IMG/VR virus record: IMGVR_UViG_3300036770_000601 | Coordinates: 1 to 21,177 of that record | Length of the DNA: 21,177 nucleotides | Reading direction: 5' to 3' (one strand) | From: a virus | Shown: positions 5,804 to 15,700 of the stretch, piece after piece | Numbering within the stretch: the stretch's first letter is position 1 | How the letters are laid out: every line of letters begins with the position of its first letter | Notes under the pieces: generated by a model | Told to the model about the DNA's origin: nothing | Database searches by the model: none | The model's input: only the letters and a program-made list of their open reading frames with translations | Made by a program: the position numbers and the translations under genes

Positions 5804-8083
5804 ATGCTGAATATAAACAATATTCCACTAACAAACATTAATCAAAACAAAAAGATTAACGCTAGATTTGTTAGATTAAAGAATCTTATGGATGTTAAAA
5901 TGGCTAGTTATTTACGCTATCTTGGCACCAAAAACGCCGTAAATCGTGCCGCCGACTATCACTATCTATGTCTTGCTGTTACAGATAGTACAGCACCAGT
6001 TAATGGTATTGATTACATACATCCTAGTGTAAAACCTGTAGTAGATTATGCTACAGCAGTTATTGCTAAAGGTCTTATGCCAAATGGCGAAATCAATTTT
6101 GATTTTGTTGCTGATGGCGAATACGATGAAGAAGCAGCAAGACAAGCAACTAACATGGTTAGTAAAGTAGTCAATCAAATGAATGATCCACACTTTATAT
6201 TAGAGCGTTGGATTATGGACGCAAACATGCATAAGAATGGCATGATGATGATTAAACCTGTGCGTGAACTTATTACACGATATGTTGAAACACAAGGTAC
6301 AACTGAACAACTTAAGGCATTTGAACAACAGGCATATGAAAGTGGATTAACTCCATTAAGACAAAGTAAAAGAAAGGTAAGTGTAGACCTACAAAAAGTC
6401 ACACTAGAAGTACAAACAAGATTACAAGGTTTACAACAAGATAATTTAGATGAACAACTTGATACATTTATTGGTACTTTACAAAATGTAGAAGATGTTG
6501 ATGAAGAAGAAGTTACAGAAACACAATATAATTTTGCTGACATGGCAGATGATCAGCAAGAAATATTAAACGAAGCAATTAATCGTAATACAATTTATAG
6601 TGCCAAATACAAATTAACTGGATATAACTTAAACATAAAGTTTCATCCTATAGCACAACACTTTTGGATATGTGATCCTACAGTACCAGAAATGCGTGAT
6701 CAACCATTCTGTGGTTTTTATGATCCAATGACAATACAAGAAGCAGTTGAGTTATATCCTGGTATTAATTTAGAAGAATTTGAACGCTATGCTGAATATA
6801 ACATGAATGGTGCCTACCAAGCAGGTAGTGTATTAAACAATTTAGCGATTCACGCAAGAGATAGTGTACCTATTATGGGTATTCCTGTTGATAGCGCAGC
6901 AAGTGCTGATCCTGATAGTAGACAGGTATCAGTTGTCACTGTATGGAACAAATACGATATCGATGGTGATGGTGAGTTAGAATTAATTGAAATAGTATAC
7001 AGTGGCAGTTATATTATTAGTGCTAAAGAAGTTGAGTTTATTCCAGTGGCAAATATGTGTCCTAAACCATTACCAGGCAACTTCTATGGTATGAGTATTG
7101 CTGAAAGTGTTATACCCATGCAGGAATATAATACATCAGCAGCAAGAGCAGAAATACAACTTGGATTATTAACAGCAACCCCTCGTATTGGCGTAAAACC
7201 AGACAGATTAGATTTTGAAATGCTACAAGATGGCGAAGCAGCAATCTTTATCTTAGATAGCAAGTTTGATCCAAGCAAAGACATTTATCCAATGCCACCT
7301 CCAGCAGGCAACTTACAATTCTTAGAAGTTGCTATGAATCGTATTCAACAAGATACAATGGCAATGGTTGGTATGACCACACCACAGGATGTGTTTAATC
7401 CTGAAGTTATGAGTGCTGGTAATAGTGGTATCAAACTACAACTTGCCCTTACTCCAAATCAAATCATACAAGATAATACTGTTAGAAATTCAGCAGAAGG
7501 ATTACGTGAGGCATTATATTTGATATGGCGTACTCTCATACAATATGGTGATGATTATGGTGTTAAGAAATTAGCACAACAATTTCATCCTTACAACGAA
7601 CCAGTGTTTATTGACTATAAAAATTGGGACGATATGAATTTCTTTGATAGAAAGAATATTCACTTAGAACTTGCCTTAGGTATGATGAGTCAAGAAAATA
7701 GTTTAGGCAGATTACAAATTATACAAAAATGTCAAAGTGATTTATATAATACTGTAACTGGTATGGTTGCTCAAGGTACACTAACTGAACAAGTATTTCA
7801 AAAAGTTAAAAAGCCATTCGCAGATACATTATATGTGTTAGGTGTAAAAGACGCAGATACATATCTACCAAGCGACGATGAAGTAAAACAAATGATCAGT
7901 CAGGCTGAACAAGCAAAACAAAACCAACAACCTAGTCCTGATGATCAAGTTAAAGTCGCTAAGGCACAACTTGATACAATTAAGGCAAAACAAATAGAAT
8001 TAGAAGTCACTGGTCAAGACGCACAAAGCGAAAAAGATTACATGGCATTGGCTATGGGCAAAGCAACTAATTATGGTCAGTAG
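5804..8083 (+). CDS. Portal protein
   Basis: This 759-residue protein lies downstream of the terminase and upstream of the scaffold and capsid genes. Its size fits the large portal proteins of P22-like and SU10/phiEco32-like podoviruses. Visible features are the N-terminal MASYLRYLGTKNAVNRAADY helix region, a long helical, charged insertion (about residues 165-265, with many Gln and a DVDEEEVTET stretch), the beta-rich wing/stem region (VSVVTVWNKYDIDGDGELEL, about 380-399), and the segment PLPGNFYGMSIAESVIPMQE (about 420-440), typical of SU10-type portals. The last 60 residues are Gln/Lys-rich and probably coiled coil or disordered. It forms the dodecameric DNA channel at one capsid vertex and docks terminase and adaptor. 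Confidence 0.88.
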   Translation: MLNINNIPLTNINQNKKINARFVRLKNLMDVKMASYLRYLGTKNAVNRAADYHYLCLAVTDSTAPVNGIDYIHPSVKPVVDYATAVIAKGLMPNGEINFDFVADGEYDEEAARQATNMVSKVVNQMNDPHFILERWIMDANMHKNGMMMIKPVRELITRYVETQGTTEQLKAFEQQAYESGLTPLRQSKRKVSVDLQKVTLEVQTRLQGLQQDNLDEQLDTFIGTLQNVEDVDEEEVTETQYNFADMADDQQEILNEAINRNTIYSAKYKLTGYNLNIKFHPIAQHFWICDPTVPEMRDQPFCGFYDPMTIQEAVELYPGINLEEFERYAEYNMNGAYQAGSVLNNLAIHARDSVPIMGIPVDSAASADPDSRQVSVVTVWNKYDIDGDGELELIEIVYSGSYIISAKEVEFIPVANMCPKPLPGNFYGMSIAESVIPMQEYNTSAARAEIQLGLLTATPRIGVKPDRLDFEMLQDGEAAIFILDSKFDPSKDIYPMPPPAGNLQFLEVAMNRIQQDTMAMVGMTTPQDVFNPEVMSAGNSGIKLQLALTPNQIIQDNTVRNSAEGLREALYLIWRTLIQYGDDYGVKKLAQQFHPYNEPVFIDYKNWDDMNFFDRKNIHLELALGMMSQENSLGRLQIIQKCQSDLYNTVTGMVAQGTLTEQVFQKVKKPFADTLYVLGVKDADTYLPSDDEVKQMISQAEQAKQNQQPSPDDQVKVAKAQLDTIKAKQIELEVTGQDAQSEKDYMALAMGKATNYGQ

Positions 8084-8108
8084 TGTGTAATTAATAAGTA
8101 TATTTTGA

Positions 8109-8115
8109 TAAATAA
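8109..8115 (+). promoter_or_regulatory. TAAATAA motif
   Basis: TAAATAA follows TTTTGA in the 41-nt gap after the portal gene and precedes the ribosome binding site AAGGATAAG of the next gene. It is one base different from the TAAATAC motif of the other long gaps. It is a candidate minor promoter; a chance AT-rich match cannot be excluded. Confidence 0.2.
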
Positions 8116-8124
8116 GGATAAGAA

Positions 8125-8463
8125 ATGATCAATGATGATGTAGTAGAAAGTTATAATAGTAGATTAAACTTTGATTATAGTAATACTAGTAAATTAAACA
8201 ATACGCAAAAAGACAGGATAAGACATTATGGTAGTTTAGCAGAAGCATTACTTAAGCATCGTGATTTAGCAATGTTTATACATCATTATAAGTTTGAAAT
8301 TGCTGATCAACTTAGTGGATTGCGTGGACATAGTAGTGAAGACAATAATCAAAGAATAGCATTAGCAAATGAATTAGTTGGTATAGATGGATTTGTGAAC
8401 AGCCTCAAAAGGGCTGTGTATTACAAAGAAAAACTTGGTAAAGTTGAATTAACTCCCGAGTAA
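8125..8463 (+). CDS. Small helical protein between portal and scaffold
   Basis: This 112-residue protein has ATG 8125 behind AAGGATAAG. It is mostly helical: an N-terminal polar stretch, then RIRHYGSLAEALLKHRDLAM, MFIHHYKFEIADQLSGLRG and a C-terminal helix GFVNSLKRAVYYKEKLGK. I recognise no family and see no catalytic motifs. The position between portal and scaffold genes suggests a head-assembly accessory or minor virion protein. The ribosome binding site and codon use (AGT, TTA and ACA rich, like its neighbours) support a real gene. Confidence 0.7.
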   Translation: MINDDVVESYNSRLNFDYSNTSKLNNTQKDRIRHYGSLAEALLKHRDLAMFIHHYKFEIADQLSGLRGHSSEDNNQRIALANELVGIDGFVNSLKRAVYYKEKLGKVELTPE

Positions 8464-8480
8464 TTATAAAGGAAATATAA

Positions 8481-9644
8481 ATGGAAGTAGATGTCAAACC
8501 TAACACTCCTATGAGTGCGGTCCCTGAACAAAATGGTGTTCCAAGTTTAGACTCAATAGCCAGTAAGATGGCCGCAATGCGTGAACAAACATTGCGTAAC
8601 CAATTACGAACTACTGAACAGAACACGACAGGTGTTAAAAACGAGGCAGAAAATGTTGAAGCATCTGTGGCACCAAACAGTGAAGTGCCAGAAGTTGTTG
8701 ATAATGAAACTGAAGTTACTGATGCCGATCAAGAAGTTGTTGCCCAGGAAGAATCTGTAAGCAATAATAATTCTGATAGTACTAGTGATGAATTGATTGA
8801 CTTTTTAGAATTCGCAGAGTCGAACCCAAACGCTAAGTTTAAGTTCATGCGAAATGGTAAAGAAGTTGTCATTGACGCTAAAAAGGCAGCAAGTATATTA
8901 GGTCAAGGATCAGCAATACACGAAGAAGCAAGAACGTTAAAAATTCAGAAAGCGGAATTTGAGGAGTATTTAAAAACTAGTCAACAACGCACTGAAGGTT
9001 TAGCACTAGCAATGGAATTTACGATTGAACCACGATTACAGCAAGCGTATGAAGAAATTGTTAAAACGCAAGGTTATCAAACAACCTTTAATCAACAATT
9101 ACATCAGACGAATGATCCTGCTGTGAAGGCACGCATACAAGCAAGTATGCAACAGAATGAGCAATACATTCGCCAACAACAGCAAGTAATTGGTCAACTG
9201 AAACCACAGATTGATCAATTTAGGCAGATTCGTAGTCAACAAGTAAATGAAAGGCTAACAGAAGCAAGGAAAAGTTTTCAGGACAAAGATTTGAAAAATG
9301 AATATGTTTTCAAAGAGGTTCGTGAGAAGATTGCTAAAATTTGGCCACATGCTAAACAGGAAGTAATTCCTGGTGTACCTAATATTGATTTGATTAGCAG
9401 TGATGAAAATTTACTAAGTTTAATCAGAGACGGATTAAGGTATCGTGATAAACCTACAGCAAAGAATGCTGGTAACAGCATGGCAGCGTTATTAACTAGA
9501 AAAGGTAATACTCAATCAAATCGTAGTTCTGATGATAATGTTAGCAAACTTCGTGAACAAGCCAAGAGCGGTGATAAAAAAGCCGCAGACAATTTACTAG
9601 TAGCACGACTACAACAAATTCGTGCTGGTAGAAATGGTCGCTAA
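8481..9644 (+). CDS. Scaffolding-like head protein
   Basis: This 387-residue protein is encoded 29 nt before the major capsid gene. The layout is typical of phage scaffolds: an acidic, disordered N-terminal third (about residues 50-105, with repeated Glu, Val and Asp, ending in a Ser/Asn-rich linker), a central region starting LIDFLEFAESNPNAKFKFMR, a long Gln-rich coiled coil (about 145-260; QQRTEGLALAMEF through NEQYIRQQQQVIGQLKP and QIRSQQVNERLTEARKSF), and a basic C-terminal tail ending RLQQIRAGRNGR. Scaffold C-termini commonly bind the capsid shell. Start ATG 8481 has AAAGGAA upstream. A permanently retained inner head protein is an alternative. Confidence 0.75.
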   Translation: MEVDVKPNTPMSAVPEQNGVPSLDSIASKMAAMREQTLRNQLRTTEQNTTGVKNEAENVEASVAPNSEVPEVVDNETEVTDADQEVVAQEESVSNNNSDSTSDELIDFLEFAESNPNAKFKFMRNGKEVVIDAKKAASILGQGSAIHEEARTLKIQKAEFEEYLKTSQQRTEGLALAMEFTIEPRLQQAYEEIVKTQGYQTTFNQQLHQTNDPAVKARIQASMQQNEQYIRQQQQVIGQLKPQIDQFRQIRSQQVNERLTEARKSFQDKDLKNEYVFKEVREKIAKIWPHAKQEVIPGVPNIDLISSDENLLSLIRDGLRYRDKPTAKNAGNSMAALLTRKGNTQSNRSSDDNVSKLREQAKSGDKKAADNLLVARLQQIRAGRNGR

Positions 9645-9673
9645 AAGGCACATTATTCATAAAGGAGAAAATT

Positions 9674-10846
9674 ATGGCCGAAATCACGACATCGCAAATA
9701 GGAAATGGTACCACTGCTTATGGTAGTGATATCGTAGTCAAGGACTTAGACCTTGACGTAAGTAATCGTGTTAAGGACGACACACCTGTTCTTAACATGT
9801 GTATGACAAAAAAGCGCAAAGTTAATTCAACATTGCCACTTTGGACTGATGACATTTATCGTGCTCCAGCAGTTCAGGCACAAGTTGAAGGCGCTACAGT
9901 TGCTACAAGTCAAGCAGAAAGCAATAGTCGTTACAACTTAGGTAACTATACTCAAATTTTTAGTACAGTTATCGCAGCAAGTGGTACTGCTCGTGCTGTT
10001 ATGCAAGCCGGTGGTGATCCACAAGCATATCAAGAAGTTAAACAATTAATTGAACTCATGTTTGATGTTGAGTTACAATTAGTTCGTAATGACCAAATTG
10101 GTACAAAGTATGCTGGTCAAACAGGTACAGCAAGTGGTCTACCAAGCGGTCAAACAGGTCGTCGTATGGGATCATTAGCAAGTTTTGCTGGTACATGGAG
10201 TTTTAATACAACTTCAGGTACATTGAGTGGTCTAGATACTTTCTATAACAACGAAAGTACTGACAGTGCTACTCAAATCAGTAACGCATTGCGTATCTAT
10301 GCTAATGGTAGTTACTACTATGCTGGTACATTCACAAACCAGTATTTTAGTCCAGCACTATATAAGCAGTTAGTTACTGTTGCTGAACAGCGTTATAATG
10401 CTAAGATTCGCACAGTTGTTGCTCCAACAAGTTTGCGTACTTCAATTAGTGACAATATGCCACAATCAAGAGGTCTAAATCGTGTAGATTCAGCACGTGG
10501 TGATACTATACAAACATATGAAGGTGACTTTAACTATACATATGAAATCTTTGATAGTTGGATTATGGATCAAACAGTTCCTAACTTAATGTACTTCTTA
10601 AACGAAGATGTAGTTCAGTGGGGAGCATTGCGTGATCTAGGACCTAACAATGAAGTGTTTAGTAATGCTGACGCATCATTAGACCAGTTCATCATGGAAG
10701 GTACATTGATCGTTCGTAACCCAGCAGGTGTTGGTGTACTAAACAACATTGAAGCAGGTACAACTGCTCAATCAAGTTTGCCAGGCCCAAGAGCAGCAGT
10801 GCTTGTAAGTCGTACAAACTTCGGTCCAGGCGACGTTACACCTTAA
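9674..10846 (+). CDS. Major capsid protein (SU10/phiEco32 major head family)
   Basis: This 390-residue shell protein has the best ribosome binding site in the head block (AAAGGAG at 9661-9667, ATG 9674). It shows the signature I associate with SU10-type major head proteins: an N-terminal TPVLNMCMTKKRKVNSTLPLW, then AQVEGATVATSQAESNSRYNL, NYTQIFSTVIAASGTARAVMQAGG and a helix QEVKQLIELMFDVELQLVRN, matching the N-arm and spine helix of an HK97-type fold. Later blocks include the central LVTVAEQRYNAKIRTVVAPTS and the C-terminal GTLIVRNPAGVGVLNN. A strong terminator follows the gene, as expected for a very highly expressed protein. Confidence 0.9.
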   Translation: MAEITTSQIGNGTTAYGSDIVVKDLDLDVSNRVKDDTPVLNMCMTKKRKVNSTLPLWTDDIYRAPAVQAQVEGATVATSQAESNSRYNLGNYTQIFSTVIAASGTARAVMQAGGDPQAYQEVKQLIELMFDVELQLVRNDQIGTKYAGQTGTASGLPSGQTGRRMGSLASFAGTWSFNTTSGTLSGLDTFYNNESTDSATQISNALRIYANGSYYYAGTFTNQYFSPALYKQLVTVAEQRYNAKIRTVVAPTSLRTSISDNMPQSRGLNRVDSARGDTIQTYEGDFNYTYEIFDSWIMDQTVPNLMYFLNEDVVQWGALRDLGPNNEVFSNADASLDQFIMEGTLIVRNPAGVGVLNNIEAGTTAQSSLPGPRAAVLVSRTNFGPGDVTP

Positions 10847-10869
10847 TCAAGTTAAGTATTGTAACAATA

Positions 10870-10894
10870 ACAAAAGGGGCTTTGCCCCTTTTGT
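10870..10894 (+). terminator. Intrinsic terminator after the capsid gene
   Basis: CAAAAGGGGC (10871-10880) and GCCCCTTTTG (10884-10893) form a perfect 10-bp stem around a TTT loop, extended by an A-T pair. The CCCCTTTT arm and its mirror give a GC-rich stem with an adjacent T tract, so it could work in both directions. It lies 23 nt after the capsid stop and separates the head unit from the head-tail/fibre unit. Confidence 0.85.
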
Positions 10895-10915
10895 GTTATG
10901 TATACTATCAATGTT

Positions 10916-10927
10916 GACTAAATACTA
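10916..10927 (+). promoter_or_regulatory. GACTAAATACTA, candidate promoter for the tail block
   Basis: This 12-mer is identical to 5771-5782 and lies just after the terminator at 10870-10894, where a new transcript must begin unless termination is partial. The TAAATAC core (10919-10925) ends 4 nt before the ATG at 10930, which lacks a ribosome binding site. A -10-like role would therefore give an almost leaderless mRNA. TTGACT (10914-10919) overlaps the motif, but no sensible -10 box lies 17 nt downstream. Confidence 0.45.
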
Positions 10928-10929
10928 TC

Positions 10930-11514
10930 ATGGATAAAGATATTAATAACCCCGAATACTTACAAGGTGATCCTGAGAAAAACTTAGATTACTATAGACA
11001 AGATCATGGTGGCATGATTACAAATCACAATGGCGTTGCTGATAAACTATTACAAAATGATAAGTTATACAACAACATGAAAGGTGATTGGAGTAGAACT
11101 GACACTAACAAAAGTAAAAACATCATAGTGACCACTGGTCGTGAAGATGGAAAGTTTTACATTAAGCGTGAGCAAAAGAATGTAAAGGCAATTGCGAAAG
11201 CAGCACAAGCATATCGTAAGGCCGCAGAACAAGGTATTCCTGATCCATTAGCACCAATTATGCCAGATGGAAAACTTGGATACAAATGGATGGACTTGCC
11301 TAATGTTATTGCTATACGAATTAGTGATGAATACTTTGGTGGTATGCCATGGCAAGTTATAAAACATGATAAAACATTAAAAGCGCAATTCTACAAAGTA
11401 GTAGAGCGTGAATACAATCAATTTGTTACATATCCTGGTGGCAAATTACCAATACCAATAGATGTTCCTTATCCAACTAAAAAGGGACAGGAGCGTTTCT
11501 TTCAAGGAATATAA
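10930..11514 (+). CDS. Hypothetical head-tail region protein
   Basis: This 194-residue protein lies between the capsid gene and the adaptor-like gene. It starts MDKDINNPEYLQGDPEKNLD, has a hydrophilic middle (NNMKGDWSRTDTNKSKNIIV), a Lys/Ala helix (KAIAKAAQAYRKAAEQG, about residues 96-112) and a compact C-terminal part with YKWMDLPNVIAIRISDEYFG and PWQVIKHDKTLKAQFYKVVE. I do not recognise the family. Genes at this position in related phages often encode head-tail connector or virion-stability proteins, which is the most I can infer. There is no ribosome binding site; the ATG is chosen because it opens the frame directly downstream of the motif at 10916. Confidence 0.68.
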   Translation: MDKDINNPEYLQGDPEKNLDYYRQDHGGMITNHNGVADKLLQNDKLYNNMKGDWSRTDTNKSKNIIVTTGREDGKFYIKREQKNVKAIAKAAQAYRKAAEQGIPDPLAPIMPDGKLGYKWMDLPNVIAIRISDEYFGGMPWQVIKHDKTLKAQFYKVVEREYNQFVTYPGGKLPIPIDVPYPTKKGQERFFQGI

Positions 11515-11517
11515 AAC

Positions 11518-12726
11518 ATGTTCGTATTACCCTCAGCAGATAGTTTAGTAACATTTATTAAGGACTTTACAGGAAGTCGTGATGATGACGAAATAAAGCA
11601 ATGTATATTCTTGGCTGAGTTGTCAATGCGTAATATTGAATTACCAGCATTGCGTTGTGATCCATATAGTCCTGAAAACATAGGTATTGTTAATAGTGAA
11701 GGTAGTATACCTATTCCTGGTGACATGAACAAACCAATATTGTTCTTCAAACAAGGTAGTCAGTATATTACTACAGCAACAGCAACAGGAACATCAGGAC
11801 AAAACACAATTGTATTAACTAGTCAACCAGCACAGGTATTAACTGTAGGTATGTTAGTAACAGGTACAGGTATTGCTATTGGTGCTACTATACAAGCAGT
11901 TGGTGGTGGAGGTATTGGCGATACAGTAACATTGGATACAAACAACACAGGCACAGTAAGTGGAACACTAACATTTACAACACCACCAGCAGGTAGTCAA
12001 AGTAGTCAAACTGGTCCTTGGATTGTATATGATAGAATTGGTGATCGTGATATTATTACACAAGGCATGATCGCACAACTTTACTTACAACCAGTTAATG
12101 TACCAGCAGTAATTCGTGGTAAGTTTAGTGAAGTAGCAAGTGGATATAAGTTTTTACCTTACGCAGCAGAAGGTGACTTAATTAACATGTATTACTATAA
12201 AGCATGGCCATTATTGTTTAGTCCAATTGATGATTATCTAATCAGCACAACTGGTACTGTTAGTAGTATTAGTGGAGCAGGTCCTTGGTCAGCAACATTA
12301 ACTGTAACAGATACAAGTAATCTTGGTATAGGTGATTATATCACAGCAACAGATGGAACTGGTAGTTTAGGATCAAATGGTGTATATGTAATTACTAATG
12401 TAGTCAATTCAACTGATGTAACATTTAGTGCTACTGGTGGTACTACTCCAATCGCTGGTAATGTCACAGATGTTAAACTAACAAATTTAGATGTACAAAA
12501 CAATGCTGTATTAAGCACATGGCCTGAAGGTTATGTTTATGGTACATTGCGTGAATATTATATTAAAAGACATAATCCAGATGACGCATTAGTATATGCT
12601 ACAAAATTTGATAATGCCACAAATACAGTAGAAGATCAAAACAATTTAGGTAAATGGAGTGGTGGACACACTCGTTTAACAAGTGTATGGCAACCAAGGC
12701 AATATCGCCAATACAATATTAAGTAA
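11518..12726 (+). CDS. Phage adaptor-like (head-tail connector) protein with two beta insertions
   Basis: This 402-residue protein has ATG 11518 behind CAAGGAA. The outer parts look like the adaptor family of SU10-like podoviruses: an N-terminal helical segment (SADSLVTFIKDFTGSRDDDEI, then CIFLAELSMRNI), later GPWIVYDRIGDRDIITQG (166-183) and EGDLINMYYYKAWPLLFSP (218-236), and a C-terminal part NNAVLSTWPEGYVYGTLREYY, consistent with subunits docking on the portal. Two Thr/Gly/Val-rich segments interrupt it: about 83-157 (NTIVLTSQPAQVLTVGMLVTG) and about 243-322 (TLTVTDTSNLGIGDYITATD). These resemble small beta modules found in phage fibres, and the first shares GMLVTG with the adhesin encoded at 16705-19170. 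The role is high confidence by position and moderate by sequence. Confidence 0.7.
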   Translation: MFVLPSADSLVTFIKDFTGSRDDDEIKQCIFLAELSMRNIELPALRCDPYSPENIGIVNSEGSIPIPGDMNKPILFFKQGSQYITTATATGTSGQNTIVLTSQPAQVLTVGMLVTGTGIAIGATIQAVGGGGIGDTVTLDTNNTGTVSGTLTFTTPPAGSQSSQTGPWIVYDRIGDRDIITQGMIAQLYLQPVNVPAVIRGKFSEVASGYKFLPYAAEGDLINMYYYKAWPLLFSPIDDYLISTTGTVSSISGAGPWSATLTVTDTSNLGIGDYITATDGTGSLGSNGVYVITNVVNSTDVTFSATGGTTPIAGNVTDVKLTNLDVQNNAVLSTWPEGYVYGTLREYYIKRHNPDDALVYATKFDNATNTVEDQNNLGKWSGGHTRLTSVWQPRQYRQYNIK

Positions 12727-12735
12727 GGATACAAT

Positions 12736-15700
12736 ATGCCATTACCAAGTAATGCTAATATCAGTAGCAGTAATTTTACGACATTATATAGTGGTAGTCC
12801 TACTGATGTTGTTGCTACAGGTACAAGTCCAAATATAGTTGGCAATTTAAGTAGTAGCAATTTTACTACATTGTATAGTCGTGGGGCAACTGAAGTTGAT
12901 CCAGACATCACTGTAGGTGAGCGTGGTATACAGGGTATACAAGGCATACAAGGTGTACAAGGATTAGATGGTTCTTTCGCAGCACAAGGTATACAAGGTC
13001 CGCAAGGAGTACAAGGTGTACAAGGAACTTTTGGTAATCAAGGTTTACAAGGCTTACAAGGCTTACAAGGCGTACAAGGAATTATAGGTCTTACCGGTGC
13101 TGGTGGTACAATTGGTAATTGGGGTAGTTTTTGGTCTACTGATGATCAATATGCTAATAGTAATACATCAAGTTATCTTGTAAGTTTTAATAATACAGAT
13201 CCAGATAGTTTTGGTGTTAGTGTAGTTAGTAATAGCCAAGTTACATTTACTGAGTCTGGAACTTATAGTATTACATATAGTGCCCAATTTAAAAATGCTG
13301 TAAACAATGTTATACATACAGCAGAAGTTTGGCTTAAAAAGAATGGTAGTGATGTAGCAGATACAAATAGCATTTTTGATGTACCAGGTACACATAGTGG
13401 TGTAGATGGTCGTACAGTTGGAACAGTTAATTATGTATTAGAATTACTCGCTAATGATTATATTGAATTAGCATGGCATACTGATAATGCTAATGTTACA
13501 TTAGAAACTATTCCTGCTGGTGTAAGCCCAACAAGACCACAAACTCCTAGTGTTATATTAACAGCAACACAAGTAACTTATACATTACAAGGTCTACAAG
13601 GTATTCAGGGACTACAAGGATTTCAAGGTATACAAGGAACTACATTAGCAATTGGTGGCGCTAATACTGAAGTACAATATAATGATAATAATGTATTAAA
13701 TGGCGATAGTAGTTTTACATTTAATAATACAAACGATACAATTACAATGAGTAATGTTGCTAACATTGGCAATGTCAATGTTGGTTATGTATCAGGTAGT
13801 AATTTACGAACAAGTTTATTTGGTGATACACCAGGTAATTTTAACACAGCAAATACAAATTATCAAAACAATGTAGCAATACTATTAAATGATAGTAGAG
13901 ATCAAACAGCATCAATAAGACAAGTTGTTGCTAGAAGTCGTGGTGGTAATGTTGATAGTCCTACAACTGTAGTTGCTGGTGATACTGTAAGTTCAGTTGT
14001 ATACTCAGCATATACTGGTAATACATATGTTCAAGCAGGTCGTTTTAATGTAACTATAGATGGCACAGCAAATATAGCAAATTACAGTGCTAGTGATGCG
14101 AATTTTGTTCCTGCTAATATAGCATTTACTGTTGGTTCAGCAAATAGTGATGTATTAGGTAATATTGCTAATGGCGTAGGAGCCAATCAAACATTATCTT
14201 TATTCAGTAGTGGTCTAGTATTTTTGAATACAAATGACACAAGCACTACCGGTGCTAGTGGAACTCAACCAGGATTTGCTCATGTCAACCATAGCGATTA
14301 TGCTAATCGTGATGCATACTGGTATATTGAAAGACGCAGAGGACAAGTAGGAAACAGTCAACCTGTACAAGCAGGAGATGAATTAGGAAGCATCAATTTT
14401 AATGCGTATAATGGAAGTAATGCTAGAGCAGGAAGTCAAATACAATCTACTATTAGAAGTAATGCTACCATAACTAGTGGTCAAACTGTATTAACAGATT
14501 TATATGTAAAAACATTAGGAAATGTGTATTTAGGCACACAATATGCTAATTTTGCACAAAGCAATACAAATGTAGTTATTGGTATAAGTGATGGTAATAC
14601 AGGTAACATATTAGCCAATGTATATTATGGAACTAATGCTAACATTAGTAATACATTAACAGTTAATACTGTGCAACTTACCAACAATAGGGCAATTTTT
14701 GGCAACAACGCAGGCAATACAGCAAATGTAAGTAACAATTATCAAGTAGCAATAGGCACATTAGCAGGTAGTGATAATCCAGCAGATGGCGCAATTGCTA
14801 TTGGTCAAAACGCAGGAATAAAAGACGCATTATTTCAGAGTATAGCAATTGGTGTTAGTGCAGGTGGTAATGGATTAGGCAATCATAGTATTGCTATAGG
14901 TAGTTTAAGTGGCATAAATCCTTCAGGTAATGGTACAATTGCTATTGGTAATTACGTAGCAGCAACAGGTGGGCAAAATATTGGTGCTATTGCTATTGGT
15001 AATTACTCAGCAAGTAATAATCAAGGTAATTATGCTATCAGCATAGGTAGTCAGAGTGGTAATAATCAAGGTGCTAATAGTATAGCAATTGGCAGACTTG
15101 CTGGTGCTAATGCTCAAGGCTTAGTTAGCATAGCGATTGGTAATAGTGCTGGTAATACAACTCAAGCAAATGGAAGTATTGCTATTGGTAATAGTGCTGG
15201 ATTAACAAATCAAGGTAATGGTAATGTACTTGGAAGCGGTATTGCTATTGGTAATCGTGCTGGACAGACAAATCAAGGCTTTCGTAGTGTAGCAATTGGC
15301 GCAAGTGCTGGTATTACAAGTCAGGGCAATATTAGTGTAGCAATTGGTTATCTTGCTGGACAAACAAATCAAAGTGATAGTGCATTAGCAATTGGAAGTA
15401 GTGCTGGTTCTAGTAATCAAGGCACAGAAAGCACAGCAATAGGAAGTGTTGCTGGACAAAATAATCAAGGCATACAAAGTTTAGCAATTGGTAGTAGTGC
15501 TGGTGCTAATGTTCAAGGTAATAATAGTGTTGCTATTGGTTATGCTGCTGGTACGGAAACTCAAGGTAGTAATAGTGTAGCAATTGGATCACTAGCAGGA
15601 ACTACAAATCAAGCAAACAATAGTATTGTTATCAATGCAACTGGAGCAAATTTAGAAAATACTACTGCTAATAGTTTTGTTATTAAGCCAGTTAGAAACG

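Noticed and set aside
6175-6543. Antisense gene within the portal gene
   Set aside because: It is a Cys/Ser-rich shadow of a well-supported coding frame, with no ribosome binding site or promoter. The same applies to other antisense frames such as 1050-1361, 4240-4491, 12636-12947 and 18468-18788.
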